Origin: Azonexaceae bacterium
GTDB lineage: Bacteria > Pseudomonadota > Gammaproteobacteria > Burkholderiales > Rhodocyclaceae
Assembly (NCBI GenBank): GCA_013335535.1
Contig: JAAXVL010000001.1
Location: 79,764 to 143,763 of the forward strand
Direction of reading: 5' to 3'
Length of the DNA: 64,000 nucleotides
The translations under genes were made by a program, and so were the position numbers. Shown one piece after another: positions 48,008 to 56,615 of the stretch. Numbering within the stretch: position 1 is the first letter of the stretch; the number at the start of each line of letters is the position of its first letter. Below the pieces are notes generated by a model. That model saw only the letters and a list, made by a program, of their open reading frames with translations. It was not told where the DNA came from and ran no database searches.

Positions 48008-49203
48008 ACACGACCGAAATCTTCCTGATCGCCATGGCGATCATCTTCACCGTGCCCTACCTGATCTGGCGGCTCGGCAGGACTGACTATTACGCACCAC
48101 TCGTCGTCGTCCAGATCATCACCGGCATCCTGCTTGGCCCCGGCATCCTCGGCAAGGTTTTCCCCGAGTATTACCAGTTCGTCTTCAATCCGGCCGTGAT
48201 CCAGTCGCTCAATGGCATCGCCTGGTGGGCGGTGATGCTCTTCGTCATGATCGCCGGCATCGAGCTCGACCTTCGCAAGGCCTGGGCCCATCGCCGCGAA
48301 AGCGGCATCACGGCCGGGCTGGCACTCGGTACGCCGCTGCTCTTCGGCTGTGCCGCAGCGGCGCTCATGCTCAGTGTTGACGGCTGGATGGGGCCAAAGG
48401 CGTTGACCTGGCAATTCGTCGTCGGTGTCGGCATGGCCTGCGCGGTCACCGCCCTGCCCATTCTCATTTTGCTCATGGAAAAGCTCGAAGTCCTGCGCCA
48501 GCCCATCGGTCAGCGCATCCTGCGCTACGCCAGCCTCGACGATATCGCGATCTGGGGCGTCCTGGCCATTATCCTGATGGACTGGGAACGCATCGGCCGC
48601 CAGGGCACCTTCCTCGTCGCCTTCGTGGTCGCTGCCTGGCTTTTCCACAAGCTCATGCTCCGGCTGGCCGAACGCGACCGCTGGTATGTCGCGCTGATCT
48701 GGCTGGCCGTCGTCTCCTTCGGTGCCGACTGGGCCGGGCTGCACTTCATGGTTGGTGCTTTCCTGGCCGGGGCGAGCATGGAGGCCGACTGGTTCGATCA
48801 GGAAAAAATGGACCTGCTGCGCCACCATGTCCTGCTCGTCGTCATGCCCGTTTTCTTCCTGTCGACAGGGCTGCGCACGAACTGGAATGTCGGCGGCGCC
48901 GCCGTTTTCATCGCCGCCGCCGTGTTGCTGTTCGCTTCGGTCAGCGGCAAGCTGATCGGTGTCCGCATCGCTGGCCGCATCCTCAAGTGGGCGCCGGGTG
49001 AAGCCAGCATCATCGGCTGGTTGCTGCAGACCAAGGCGCTGATCATGATCATTTTCGCCAACATCCTGCTCGACAAGCAGATCATCACGAGCGAAACCTT
49101 CACCGCCCTGCTTCTCATGGCCGTGCTTAGCACCATGCTGACGGTGCCGCTGGTCGCCCCGAAGCTGGCGCAATTGAAAGAACTGATCCTGCGGTCGGCC
49201 TGA
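48004..49203 (+). CDS. CPA2-type cation/proton antiporter
   Basis: This 399-residue protein has about 12 hydrophobic segments and no cytoplasmic RCK domain. Family features are LVVVQIITGILLGPGILGKVFP, MIAGIELDLRKAW, CAVTALPILILLMEK and the transport-site region LRYASLDDIAIWG with paired Asp. Members exchange Na+ or K+ for H+. Translational coupling to the glycosyltransferase ties it to the pigment operon, which is not part of the canonical aryl-polyene set; the reason is unknown. Confidence 0.9.
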   Translation: MNTTEIFLIAMAIIFTVPYLIWRLGRTDYYAPLVVVQIITGILLGPGILGKVFPEYYQFVFNPAVIQSLNGIAWWAVMLFVMIAGIELDLRKAWAHRRESGITAGLALGTPLLFGCAAAALMLSVDGWMGPKALTWQFVVGVGMACAVTALPILILLMEKLEVLRQPIGQRILRYASLDDIAIWGVLAIILMDWERIGRQGTFLVAFVVAAWLFHKLMLRLAERDRWYVALIWLAVVSFGADWAGLHFMVGAFLAGASMEADWFDQEKMDLLRHHVLLVVMPVFFLSTGLRTNWNVGGAAVFIAAAVLLFASVSGKLIGVRIAGRILKWAPGEASIIGWLLQTKALIMIIFANILLDKQIITSETFTALLLMAVLSTMLTVPLVAPKLAQLKELILRSA

Positions 49204-49213
49204 GGAGACAAGC

Positions 49214-49531
49214 ATGGGATACGTGGCCAACTATTCAGAAATAGTGCCGGACCGAGCCGAGATCGACGCCCTGCCCGGCCTGCTGCTGATCGAATTCGGC
49301 GTCGACGGGTGCCCGCACTGTCAGCGAGCCCAGTCGTGCATTGAGACAGCCATGCAGGCACGACCTGAGCTGCGCCACATCAAGGTGGAGGATGGCCCGG
49401 GCCGTCGGCTCGGGCGCACGTTTCGCGTGAAACTATGGCCGACGCTGATCGTCATGCGCGACGGTCAGGAAATCGGCCGCGCCGTTCGCCCGACCAGCAC
49501 GCAGGAAATCAGCGAACTGCTCGCCGGCTGA
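49214..49531 (+). CDS. Thioredoxin-family protein
   Basis: This 105-residue protein has the redox motif GCPHC (FGVDGCPHCQRAQS) and the cis-Pro region LWPTLIVMRDGQEIGRAVRP. It has no signal peptide, so it is cytoplasmic. It starts 10 bp after the antiporter stop with GAGGAGAC as RBS. The CPHC rather than CGPC motif suggests a variant redox potential. A partner is not evident. Confidence 0.9.
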   Translation: MGYVANYSEIVPDRAEIDALPGLLLIEFGVDGCPHCQRAQSCIETAMQARPELRHIKVEDGPGRRLGRTFRVKLWPTLIVMRDGQEIGRAVRPTSTQEISELLAG

Positions 49532-49536
49532 TTTGT

Positions 49537-49806
49537 TCAGGCCGGCTGGCGGCTCTGCTGCCAGGCGTCCAGTTCGGCGCGTTCGATGAAGGTTTCCAGC
49601 CGGTTGATATTGCCCGGCAACTGTCGTCCTTCCCATTGCTCTGTCGCCCAGCGCTTTACATTGGCGTGCAGTTCACCGTGTTCGATGGCATGGGCCAGGG
49701 CGACTTCGGTCGCATGCTGGTCATCCGGCCCGGTGGCCAGTGCTTGCGCCGCATCGTACAGGCTCAGACTGCTGTCATTGGGGGGATTCATGGCCTTCTC
49801 CTTCAA
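49537..49806 (-). CDS. Hypothetical small protein
   Basis: This 89-residue soluble protein may begin at 49806 or at the second Met (MNPPNDSSLSLYDAAQAL, 49791). It is rich in Ala, Gln and Trp, probably helical, and has no recognised domain. It is convergent with the thioredoxin gene and 38 bp downstream of the next minus-strand gene, with which it may be transcribed. Confidence 0.6.
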   Translation of the reverse strand: MKEKAMNPPNDSSLSLYDAAQALATGPDDQHATEVALAHAIEHGELHANVKRWATEQWEGRQLPGNINRLETFIERAELDAWQQSRQPA

Positions 49807-49844
49807 GGTTTCAGCAACTTGATTCTAGCCCCGGACAGTCGTTA

Positions 49845-50270
49845 TCAAGCGCGTTTTGTGACCTTTTTCGCCGTCCGGTGGCCGGCCTTGATCTGCTCCA
49901 CGGCCTCGAGCTGGAAGCGCAGCTTGGTGATGGCATCGCGCTCGGCGGGCGCCAGTTCATCGAGTTTGACGTGCTTGATGAGCACCGCCAGCGCATCACC
50001 GATGCAGCCGAGCTGCTTGCCGTAGCTGCCAACCTCGTCGAGCACTTCCTGTTCGATTTCGGGGTTGCCGCTACGCCCGAGGTTGATGTTGACCAGCCCG
50101 ATCTGGCCCGTGCTCCACGACCACGGGTTGATGGCCTGCGTAACGTCGCCGGACAGCGGCATTGCGAAGGACTGCCAGGCACTCAGCGGGTTCTGGAAAA
50201 ACTCAAGCGCGATGGCCGGCTTTGCGTCACCTGACGATTTCGCGGTGATTCTGGGGTAGAAATTAGGCAT
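49845..50270 (-). CDS. Hypothetical protein
   Basis: From ATG 50270 (MPNFYPRITAKSSGDAKPA) the protein has 141 residues. A Trp/Ser-rich section (INPWSWSTGQIGLVNINLG) is followed by a helical region (EIEQEVLDEVGSYGKQLGCIGDALAVLIKHVKLDELAPAERDAI in pieces) and a Lys-rich tail. No family was recognised; the size and helical profile vaguely recall phasin-like proteins, but I do not claim this. Confidence 0.6.
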   Translation of the reverse strand: MPNFYPRITAKSSGDAKPAIALEFFQNPLSAWQSFAMPLSGDVTQAINPWSWSTGQIGLVNINLGRSGNPEIEQEVLDEVGSYGKQLGCIGDALAVLIKHVKLDELAPAERDAITKLRFQLEAVEQIKAGHRTAKKVTKRA

Positions 50271-50400
50271 CGTGCGTTCTCCGTGAGCTTGATATGAACG
50301 GGTCATCACAGTTTATGGCGGTTGATTGCGTTAGTGGGAGATTTTCGGGCTGTACGCCATGGCCGTTATTCGCTGGGGTAATACCTAGGTTGGCGATGAC

Positions 50401-52023
50401 ATGTTTGCGGTTACATTGAAATTTGCTAATTTTGGCCGCGTTCTTCCCCTTCGCAATTTCATGATCCCAGCTGTTGCCGTCGTTCCCAGCTTCATTGCCC
50501 GCCGCCGATGGTGGATGTTGCTGCTGCTCGCCTGGGCGGCAGTCGTCGGCGGATCGCTGGTCTCGCATTTTGACGAACTGGAAGAGCATTCGCAGCGGGT
50601 GGCCGTCGAAGGCGCGCGCAACATGTTCCGCATGGTCGTCCTCATGCGGGAGTGGAATGCGCAGCATGGCGGGGTCTATCTGCCGGTTAGCGACAAGTTG
50701 CAGCCGAATCCCTACCTCGAGCATCCGCGCCGCGATCTGGTGACCCGTGACGGGCGGGCGCTGACGATGGTCAACCCGGCTTACATGACCCGGCTTGTCA
50801 GCGAATTGGCCAAGGCCAAAGCGGGCGCCAGCTTCCATATCACCAGCCTGAAGCCGATCCGCCCCGGCAACCAGCCTGATTCGTGGGAGCGCAAGGCGCT
50901 GTCGTCCTTCGAGGCAGGGGCGAGCGAAGCCGTCGAGCTGTTGCCGGTCGATGCGAGCAGCGGGCGGCAGTTGCGCTACATGGCACCGCTGTTCGTGACC
51001 AAGGCGTGCCTGCCCTGCCACGCCAGGCAGGGATACAGCGAAGGCGACATCCGTGGCGGAATCAGCGTAACGACCCCCTTCTCCCAGGTCGACGATGCCA
51101 TCGGCTACGGTCGGCAACAGACGGCGCTCAAACATTTGGCCATTTTCCTGCTGGGAACGCTTGTCGGCCTGGGCTTGCTCGAAATGCTCCGGCGTCGCTG
51201 GTTCAGGCTCAGCGAAACCATCGGCGAACTGCAGGCGACGCGCGCCGATCTCGATCAATCGAACCAGGCCTTGCGCCAGGCCAAGGACGTCGCCGAGGCG
51301 GCCAATCTGGCCAAGAGCGAGTTTCTGGCCAATATGAGCCACGAATTGCGGACGCCGCTCAACGCCATTACGGGATTCAGCCATTTACTCAAACATGCGC
51401 TGACCGATCCGCAAATGCAGGGCAATCTCGGGCAGATCCAGAAGGCGTCGGGCCGTCTGCTCGAGATGATCGAGCAACTTCTGCAACTATCCAGGGCCGA
51501 TACCGGGAAACTGGAGCAGGTTCCCGAGCGCTTCGAGGTATCGCAGCTGGTCGACGAGGCTTACGCGCAGCTGCAGGCCATTGCTAAAGAAAAGGGGCTG
51601 GCGACCCGGCTCGTCATCGACCGGGCTGCGATGCCCTGCTGGCTGTACGGCGATCACCGGCATATTGCGACCGTGCTCAAACACTATCTGGTCAACGCCG
51701 TGAAGTTCAGCGAACGTGGCGAGATCTCGCTCATCGTCGACTGCAAGCCGGCTGGCGACGGCTACACCCTGCTCCATCTCGAGGTGCGGGATCAGGGAAT
51801 CGGCATTGCCAGCGAGCACCTGCCGGGCCTGTTCACCCTCTTCCATCAAGTCGATGCGTCGCTGAGCCGCCGCCATGGCGGCAACGGCATTGGGTTGATC
51901 CTGTGCAAGCGTCTGGCTGAACTGATGGGTGGCGAAGTCGGCGTCGCCAGCACCCGGGGCAAAGGCAGCCGCTTCTGGCTGGATGTCCGTCTGGCCGACC
52001 AGCCTGAGGCGACAGCCCGCTGA
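50401..52023 (+). CDS. Sensor histidine kinase with DUF3365-type heme-binding domain
   Basis: This protein has 540 residues from ATG 50401; ATG 50461 would remove 20 residues. An N-terminal membrane helix (WWMLLLLAWAAVVGGSLVSHF) precedes a periplasmic domain with a c-type heme motif CLPCH (residues 203-207) inside KACLPCHARQGY, typical of DUF3365/Tll0287-like sensors. A second helix leads to HisKA with His near 314 (NMSHELRTPLNAI) and HATPase_c (RDQGIGIA; GNGIGLILCKRL). No receiver is fused or adjacent, so it is an orphan kinase, probably sensing redox or a gas. Confidence 0.88.
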   Translation: MFAVTLKFANFGRVLPLRNFMIPAVAVVPSFIARRRWWMLLLLAWAAVVGGSLVSHFDELEEHSQRVAVEGARNMFRMVVLMREWNAQHGGVYLPVSDKLQPNPYLEHPRRDLVTRDGRALTMVNPAYMTRLVSELAKAKAGASFHITSLKPIRPGNQPDSWERKALSSFEAGASEAVELLPVDASSGRQLRYMAPLFVTKACLPCHARQGYSEGDIRGGISVTTPFSQVDDAIGYGRQQTALKHLAIFLLGTLVGLGLLEMLRRRWFRLSETIGELQATRADLDQSNQALRQAKDVAEAANLAKSEFLANMSHELRTPLNAITGFSHLLKHALTDPQMQGNLGQIQKASGRLLEMIEQLLQLSRADTGKLEQVPERFEVSQLVDEAYAQLQAIAKEKGLATRLVIDRAAMPCWLYGDHRHIATVLKHYLVNAVKFSERGEISLIVDCKPAGDGYTLLHLEVRDQGIGIASEHLPGLFTLFHQVDASLSRRHGGNGIGLILCKRLAELMGGEVGVASTRGKGSRFWLDVRLADQPEATAR

Positions 52024-52026
52024 TTT

Positions 52027-52749
52027 TCAGATCATCGCGCCGTTGATCGAGATGACCTGGCCAGAAATGTAGGCGGCCTTGTCCGAGGTCAGGAAGGCGA
52101 CGAGGTCGGCGACTTCTTCAGGCTTGCCAGCACGCTTCATCGGCACGAGGTTCTTGATCGAGTCGGCATCAAACGTGCCGTCGATCATGTCGGTGGCGAT
52201 GATGCCCGGGGCCACGGCATTGACCGTGATGCCACGGCTGGCCAGCTCGAGGGCCAGCGACTTGCTGGCCGCGTGCAAGGCGCCCTTGGCGGCCGAATAA
52301 TTGACCTGGCCGCGGTTGCCGGTGATGCCGGCAATTGACGAAATAGTCACGATGCGGCCCCAGCGCGTGCGGATCATCGGCATGGTCAGCGGCTGGGTGA
52401 CGTTAAAAAAGCCGTTGAGCGAGACATCGATTACCGAGTGCCACTGTTCGGCGCTCATGCCGGGAAAAACGGCGTCGGCGTGGATGCCGGCATTGTTGAC
52501 GAGAATCTGGATCGGCCCCGGTTCGAGCAGCTTTTCCAGAGCCGCAGCCGTCGCGGCACGTTCGGTGACATCGAAGGCGACGGCTTCGGCGCTGCCGCCG
52601 ACGGCAAGGATTTCGGCGACCACGGCTTCGGCCTTTTCAAGGCTGCGATTGGCATGGACGATGACGTGATGGCCGTCAGCCGCAAGGCGCTTGCAGATCG
52701 CAGCGCCGATGCCGCCGCTGCCGCCGGTGATGAGAGCGCGTTTTTTCAT
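52027..52749 (-). CDS. 3-ketoacyl-ACP reductase, FabG/ApeQ-like
   Basis: This 240-residue short-chain dehydrogenase starts at ATG 52749 (MKKRALITGGSGGIGAAICKRL). The cofactor loop is TGGSGGIG; NNAGIH and the catalytic Ser-Tyr-Lys are in ISSIAGITGNRGQVNYSAAKGAL. It reduces 3-ketoacyl-ACP during chain extension. It is the last gene of the minus-strand pigment operon, separated from the dehydratase gene by a 281-bp gap with no gene but one dispersed element. Confidence 0.9.
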   Translation of the reverse strand: MKKRALITGGSGGIGAAICKRLAADGHHVIVHANRSLEKAEAVVAEILAVGGSAEAVAFDVTERAATAAALEKLLEPGPIQILVNNAGIHADAVFPGMSAEQWHSVIDVSLNGFFNVTQPLTMPMIRTRWGRIVTISSIAGITGNRGQVNYSAAKGALHAASKSLALELASRGITVNAVAPGIIATDMIDGTFDADSIKNLVPMKRAGKPEEVADLVAFLTSDKAAYISGQVISINGAMI

Positions 52750-52989
52750 CCTTGAAACCCCGGTTGACTGCTTATCCATATCTGATCAGCTGCGAAATGC
52801 ATGGCTTTCGAGCCTCGGAGGAGACTCACCCATGGAGTGGCAGCGCTACTTGGCCGCTGACACGCCCGGTCGGGCGTCCGGCTTTGGCGCTCCTTCTTGC
52901 CAGCATGAGCCTGCCGCGGCGTCGCTTCGCGCCGGCCATCCCGTCCAGTCGCGCCATCAGCCACGTCCAACTGAGGGTTCAAGGATGAC

Positions 52990-53027
52990 ATTTCCATTTT
53001 GGCCATTATTTCCGGTTGACCGTGCAA
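52990..53027 (+). repeat. Dispersed element, copy 9
   Basis: TTTCCATTTTGGCC, ATTATTTCCGGTTGACCGTG, CAA. Intergenic, starting in the gap upstream of fabG and ending within a few bases of the dehydratase stop. Confidence 0.87.
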
Positions 53028-53030
53028 TGT

Positions 53031-53468
53031 TCAGCCCAGCGCTGACGCGTCGAGCACGACGGCAGCGCGGCCTTCGAGCAGGCAGCGGCCGGCATGGCTG
53101 AGCGAGAACTGGTAGAGGATGTTGTTGGCGTCGCCCGACAGGCGTTCGGCCTGGACGTCGAGTTCGCCCGGCAGGTCGTCGAGGCGCGCGACATGCAGGC
53201 TGACGCTGCGCACGCTGGTCAGGTAACCCTGGCGCGGAGCGGCATCGTCGCCGGCGATCAGCGCACCGTGAATGGCCATGGCCTGCGCGGCGTATTCGAT
53301 GCCGTTGGCGGCACCGAGCCGTCCTTCGGCGCGCAGCGGATTGGCCGGGTCGGTATGGCTGCTGGTGCGGCAGGCGATGGCGGTGTCGGACCATTCGGTT
53401 ACCGCATCAAGCAGGCACATGCTGCCCTGATGCGGGATGTGGGCAGCGATCCAGGCGCGGTCTAGCAC
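53031..53468 (-). CDS. Hotdog-fold 3-hydroxyacyl-ACP dehydratase, ApeP-like
   Basis: This protein of about 145 residues starts at GTG 53468, overlapping the upstream stop (GTGCTAG). AAHIPHQGSMCLLDAV is the active-site region seen in the ApeP/ApeI-type aryl-polyene dehydratases. NGIEYAAQAMAIHGAL is the central hotdog helix. It should dehydrate the 3-hydroxyacyl-ACP intermediate; with no enoyl reductase nearby, double bonds would be retained, as a polyene requires. Confidence 0.85.
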   Translation of the reverse strand: MLDRAWIAAHIPHQGSMCLLDAVTEWSDTAIACRTSSHTDPANPLRAEGRLGAANGIEYAAQAMAIHGALIAGDDAAPRQGYLTSVRSVSLHVARLDDLPGELDVQAERLSGDANNILYQFSLSHAGRCLLEGRAAVVLDASALG

Positions 53469-54262
53469 AGCCCGATGTCGACTTGCAGTTGCATGGGTGG
53501 CAGGTAGTCCAGGCAGACCTGACCGGCTTCGCCGCACGCCAGTTTTTGCAGCAGCGGCAGTGCGCGCAGGGCTGGAATCGAGACACGCAGCGCTTCGAGG
53601 GCGGCGTCGGCCAGTGGCTCGGCGGCTGCGCTGGCAGGCGTGACGGTAATCGATGCGAGCGAGCGCTCACTGCGTTCAGGTGTCAGCAGCAGCGCGACGC
53701 CAGCGACATCCGGCACCGGCCGCTTGGCGAAGAGCGGCTCGGGGTATTCGCTGTCGTAGGCGATCAAAAGGGTCGGCTGGTGGTCGAGAACGACCTGCCC
53801 GAGCGCGTCGATCAGGCCCGCACCGAAGCTCGCATCGTAGGCGCAGATGACCTGGCAAGGTGCCATCGCACCGGTGGCGATGCCCCAGTAACCGGCGGCG
53901 GCGTTATGCACCGAGTTGTGGAAACGGGTCGGCGAAATCTGGCGGTCGTCGGTGGCCAGCTGCTCGCACAGGGCGTGGCAGTTGTGACCGTCGGCGCCCG
54001 AGGCAGAAAAGACGGTGGCCAGCGTTGCGACGTCGGCGCCGGCATGGGCGGCAGCTTCGAGGCCGACGGCCAGCGTGAGCTTGACGACGCGGCTGGCCCG
54101 GCGGCGCTCGGCCGCTGGCAGGATGCTCGGTGCCGGCAAAACGGAGGGGGCCACGGTCAACGGCATTTCGTCGCGCAAAACAGCACGGGCGGTCGGCCAG
54201 TCCGGCAGGCCGGGAGCGAGGAAACCAATGCCTTCGATCCAGGCAGTCAGCGGGCGGCTCAT
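53462..54262 (-). CDS. Beta-ketoacyl synthase chain-length-factor-like protein
   Basis: This 266-residue protein from ATG 54262 (MSRPLTAWIEGIGFLAPGLPDW) is shorter than a normal ketosynthase. It keeps a partial thiolase-like fold: ATVFSASGADGHNCHALCEQL, SPTRFHNSVHNAAAGYWGIATG and CQVICAYDASFGAGLIDAL. The normal active-site Cys context and the two His motifs are not evident. It fits the family of aryl-polyene chain-length factors that pair with the neighbouring active ketosynthase. ATGA overlap with that gene supports a stoichiometric complex. Confidence 0.84.
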   Translation of the reverse strand: MSRPLTAWIEGIGFLAPGLPDWPTARAVLRDEMPLTVAPSVLPAPSILPAAERRRASRVVKLTLAVGLEAAAHAGADVATLATVFSASGADGHNCHALCEQLATDDRQISPTRFHNSVHNAAAGYWGIATGAMAPCQVICAYDASFGAGLIDALGQVVLDHQPTLLIAYDSEYPEPLFAKRPVPDVAGVALLLTPERSERSLASITVTPASAAAEPLADAALEALRVSIPALRALPLLQKLACGEAGQVCLDYLPPMQLQVDIGLC

Positions 54263-55449
54263 TTGGCGACTCCCAGAATCAGGCTGCAATTGCTGCCACC
54301 GAAGCCGAAGGAATTGGTCAAGGCGCGGCTGACTTTGCCGTCGCGGGTTTTCAGCAGGTAATCGACGGGAATGGCCGGGTCGACGTTTTCGGTGCCCGGA
54401 CTGCCGGGCAGGAAGCCGTCGGTCAGCGTCAGGGCGCAGATGATGGCTTCGACCGCGCCGGCGGCGCCGAGCGTGTGGCCGGTGGCGCCCTTGGTCGAAC
54501 TGCACGGTACGCGGTTGGCGAACAGCGCGCTGACAGCTTTGCCCTCGGCGGCGTCGTTGGCCGGTGTCGAGGTGCCGTGCAGGTTGATGTAGTCGATGTC
54601 ACCGGCCGTCAGCCCGGCCGAACGCAGGGCGGCTTCCATGGCCATCCTGGCACCCAGGCCTTCCGGGTGCGGCGACGACATGTGATAGGCGTCGCTCGAT
54701 TCGCCGGTGCCGAGCAGCAGGACCGAGCCCGGAGCCGGCTGCTCACAGCGTTCGAGCAGCGCGAAAGCGGCACCCTCGCCGACCGAAATGCCGTTGCGCG
54801 CCGCGTCATACGGGCGGCAGGGCTGGGCCGAGGTCAGTTGCAGCGAGGCGAAGCCGTAGAGCGTGGTCAGGCACAGCGTATCGACGCCGCCGACGATGGC
54901 CGCGTCGATTGTGCCGAGTTCAAGCTGGCGGGCAGCGGCGGCGAAGACCTTGGCGCTTGACGAACAGGCCGTCGAAATGGCCATCGCCATGCCTTCCAGC
55001 CCGAAATAGTCGCGCGTGAATTCGGCCAGCGAGAAGGAGTTGTGTGTCGTGCGGTAGTGGAAATCGTCGGGCAGCGCGCCGGTTTCGGCATCGCGGCGGC
55101 GATAGGCGAGCTCGGTCTGCAAAATGCCGGCTGTGCTGGTGCCGAGGAAGACGCCGACCCGCGACTTGCCGTAGTGGGCGATGGCTTCGCGCACGCGGTC
55201 GGCGAAGCCGTCGGTTTCGAGGCCCATCTGGGTCAGGCGGTTGTTGCGGCAATCGTAGATGGCCAGCGCAGCCGGCAACTGCTCGGCGTCGACCTTGGCC
55301 ACTTCGCCCATCCAGGTGTCGAGCTGCACGGTTTCGAAGGTACAGGGCACCAGCCCGCTTCGCCCGGCGCGCAAGGCGTTGCGCGTGGCATCAAGGCCGC
55401 GGCCGAGGCAGGTCGTAGCGGTGTAGGCGGAAAGCAGCAGCGGGGTCAC
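54259..55449 (-). CDS. 3-oxoacyl-ACP synthase (ApeO/FabF-like)
   Basis: This 396-residue protein starts at GTG 55449. The Cys-His-His triad is visible: Cys162 in AISTACSSSAK, His in NLHGTSTPANDAAE, and His in STKGATGHTLGAAGAVEA. The C-terminus NSFGFGGSNCSLIL is classic KAS. It extends the aryl starter with malonyl-ACP. It is divergent from the secreted hydrolase gene; the 192-bp gap between them should contain the promoter of the KS-CLF-dehydratase-reductase segment. Confidence 0.92.
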   Translation of the reverse strand: MTPLLLSAYTATTCLGRGLDATRNALRAGRSGLVPCTFETVQLDTWMGEVAKVDAEQLPAALAIYDCRNNRLTQMGLETDGFADRVREAIAHYGKSRVGVFLGTSTAGILQTELAYRRRDAETGALPDDFHYRTTHNSFSLAEFTRDYFGLEGMAMAISTACSSSAKVFAAAARQLELGTIDAAIVGGVDTLCLTTLYGFASLQLTSAQPCRPYDAARNGISVGEGAAFALLERCEQPAPGSVLLLGTGESSDAYHMSSPHPEGLGARMAMEAALRSAGLTAGDIDYINLHGTSTPANDAAEGKAVSALFANRVPCSSTKGATGHTLGAAGAVEAIICALTLTDGFLPGSPGTENVDPAIPVDYLLKTRDGKVSRALTNSFGFGGSNCSLILGVAK

Positions 55450-55641
55450 GGTGGCGCTCGAGAAGGGATGGGCCTGATTTTAGCAGAGGGTAAGGCAGCC
55501 GACGGCGGCGAATCGTATGCGCTGGACGGCCCGGCGAATGGTTAAACTGGCTGCATCGCCGACGGTGCGAATTGAACACCTAAACCCGCTTTTCCGATGC
55601 CAGGCATTCCCGGTATTGGGCGAGCTTTCCGGGGGGCAACG

Positions 55642-56433
55642 ATGAATAAGACGATCAAGATTGCGCTGGCCTGCATGTGCTGGCTTTTGGCCTTGCCCCT
55701 GCGGGCCGAGGTCGAGCCCCGGGTGGTCGATATCCCGACGCGACCGGGCGTCACGCAACGTCTGCTGGTGCTGGCGCCTGCGGCGCCGAAGGCGGCAGTG
55801 ATCCTGTTTGCCGGCGGTCACGGTGGCCTGCAGATTGCGCCGGATGGCGCATTCGGCTGGGGCAAGGGCAATTTCCTGGTGCGCAGCCGGCAGCTGTTTG
55901 TCGATCAGGGCTTGCTGACGGTGGTGATCGATGCGCCGTCGGATCGACAGTCGCCGCCCTACCTCGCGGGATACCGGCAGGGGCCGGAGCACGCGGCCGA
56001 TGTGCAGGCGGTGATCGCCTGGGTTCGCCAGCAGTCGGGATTGCCGGTGTGGCTGGTCGGGACGAGCCGGGGGACGCAGTCGATTGCTGCGGTGGCGACG
56101 CGCCTGAGCAAGGCCGATGGGCCGGATGGCCTGGTGCTGACGTCGACCATCCTGAGCGACCCGAAAGCGCCGTCGGTGCCGGCCATGGCGCTCGACAGGC
56201 TGGGCATCCCGGTGATCGTCGCGCATCACGAACTCGATGGCTGCAGTCATTGCGCCTACGGCGACATACCGAACCTGATGCAGAAGCTGGAGAACTCGCC
56301 GCGCAAACAGTTACTTTCCTTCCGCACCGGCATCAGCCGGGGCGATCCCTGCGAGGCGATGGCCTATCACGGCTTCAACGGCATCGAATCGGAGGTGGTC
56401 GGGCAGATCGCCGGCTGGGTCTTGGCGCGCTGA
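55642..56433 (+). CDS. Exported alpha/beta-hydrolase-like protein
   Basis: From ATG 55642 (MNKTIKIALACMCWLLALPLRA) the protein has 263 residues with a signal peptide. An alpha/beta-hydrolase core shows VILFAGGHGGLQI (oxyanion region) and a nucleophile elbow WLVGTSRGTQS, with a possible catalytic His in VAHHELDGC or MAYHGF. Two Cys pairs (CSHC, and DPC) may form disulfides. The substrate is unknown. It is oriented opposite to the surrounding biosynthetic genes and ends at a dispersed element. Confidence 0.8.
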   Translation: MNKTIKIALACMCWLLALPLRAEVEPRVVDIPTRPGVTQRLLVLAPAAPKAAVILFAGGHGGLQIAPDGAFGWGKGNFLVRSRQLFVDQGLLTVVIDAPSDRQSPPYLAGYRQGPEHAADVQAVIAWVRQQSGLPVWLVGTSRGTQSIAAVATRLSKADGPDGLVLTSTILSDPKAPSVPAMALDRLGIPVIVAHHELDGCSHCAYGDIPNLMQKLENSPRKQLLSFRTGISRGDPCEAMAYHGFNGIESEVVGQIAGWVLAR

Positions 56434-56439
56434 TTCCGG

Positions 56440-56480
56440 ATTTCAATTTTGGGCAATTTTTCCGGTTGACCGTGGCAAGT
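56440..56480 (+). repeat. Dispersed element, copy 10
   Basis: ATTTCAATTTTGGGC, AATTTTTCCGGTTGACCGTG, GCAAG. It begins within 7 bp of the hydrolase stop codon and lies upstream of the dicarboxylate carrier gene. Confidence 0.9.
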
Positions 56481-56615
56481 TCCGCCTGGGCTGATGCAGG
56501 TCAACTGCCGTGCAGATTTACCTTGCCGGCGACCTCTTATCGCCGATCCCGATGTGGCATAGTGAGCTGAAATTGCTGCGTTGCAGCATATAAGGTTTTG
56601 CTTAAGGGGATCATC

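Noticed and set aside
47869-49230. 453-codon open frame antisense to the antiporter
   Set aside because: Asp/His/Glu-rich shadow typical of the strand opposite a hydrophobic membrane-protein gene.
49419-49434. CGTTTCGCGTGAAACT, a parS look-alike
   Set aside because: It has a substitution that breaks the CACGTG centre and encodes the conserved thioredoxin segment RTFRVKLWP, so the resemblance is probably chance.
50416-50455. Possible fourteenth copy of the dispersed element
   Set aside because: Only the first T-tract and GGCC part match; the GGTTGACCGTGG core is absent. Mentioned with the kinase but not listed as a copy.
54145-54165. GTTGACCGTGGCC on the minus strand of the chain-length-factor gene
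   Set aside because: The core lacks the preceding TCCG and both T-tracts; it is explained by coding sequence.
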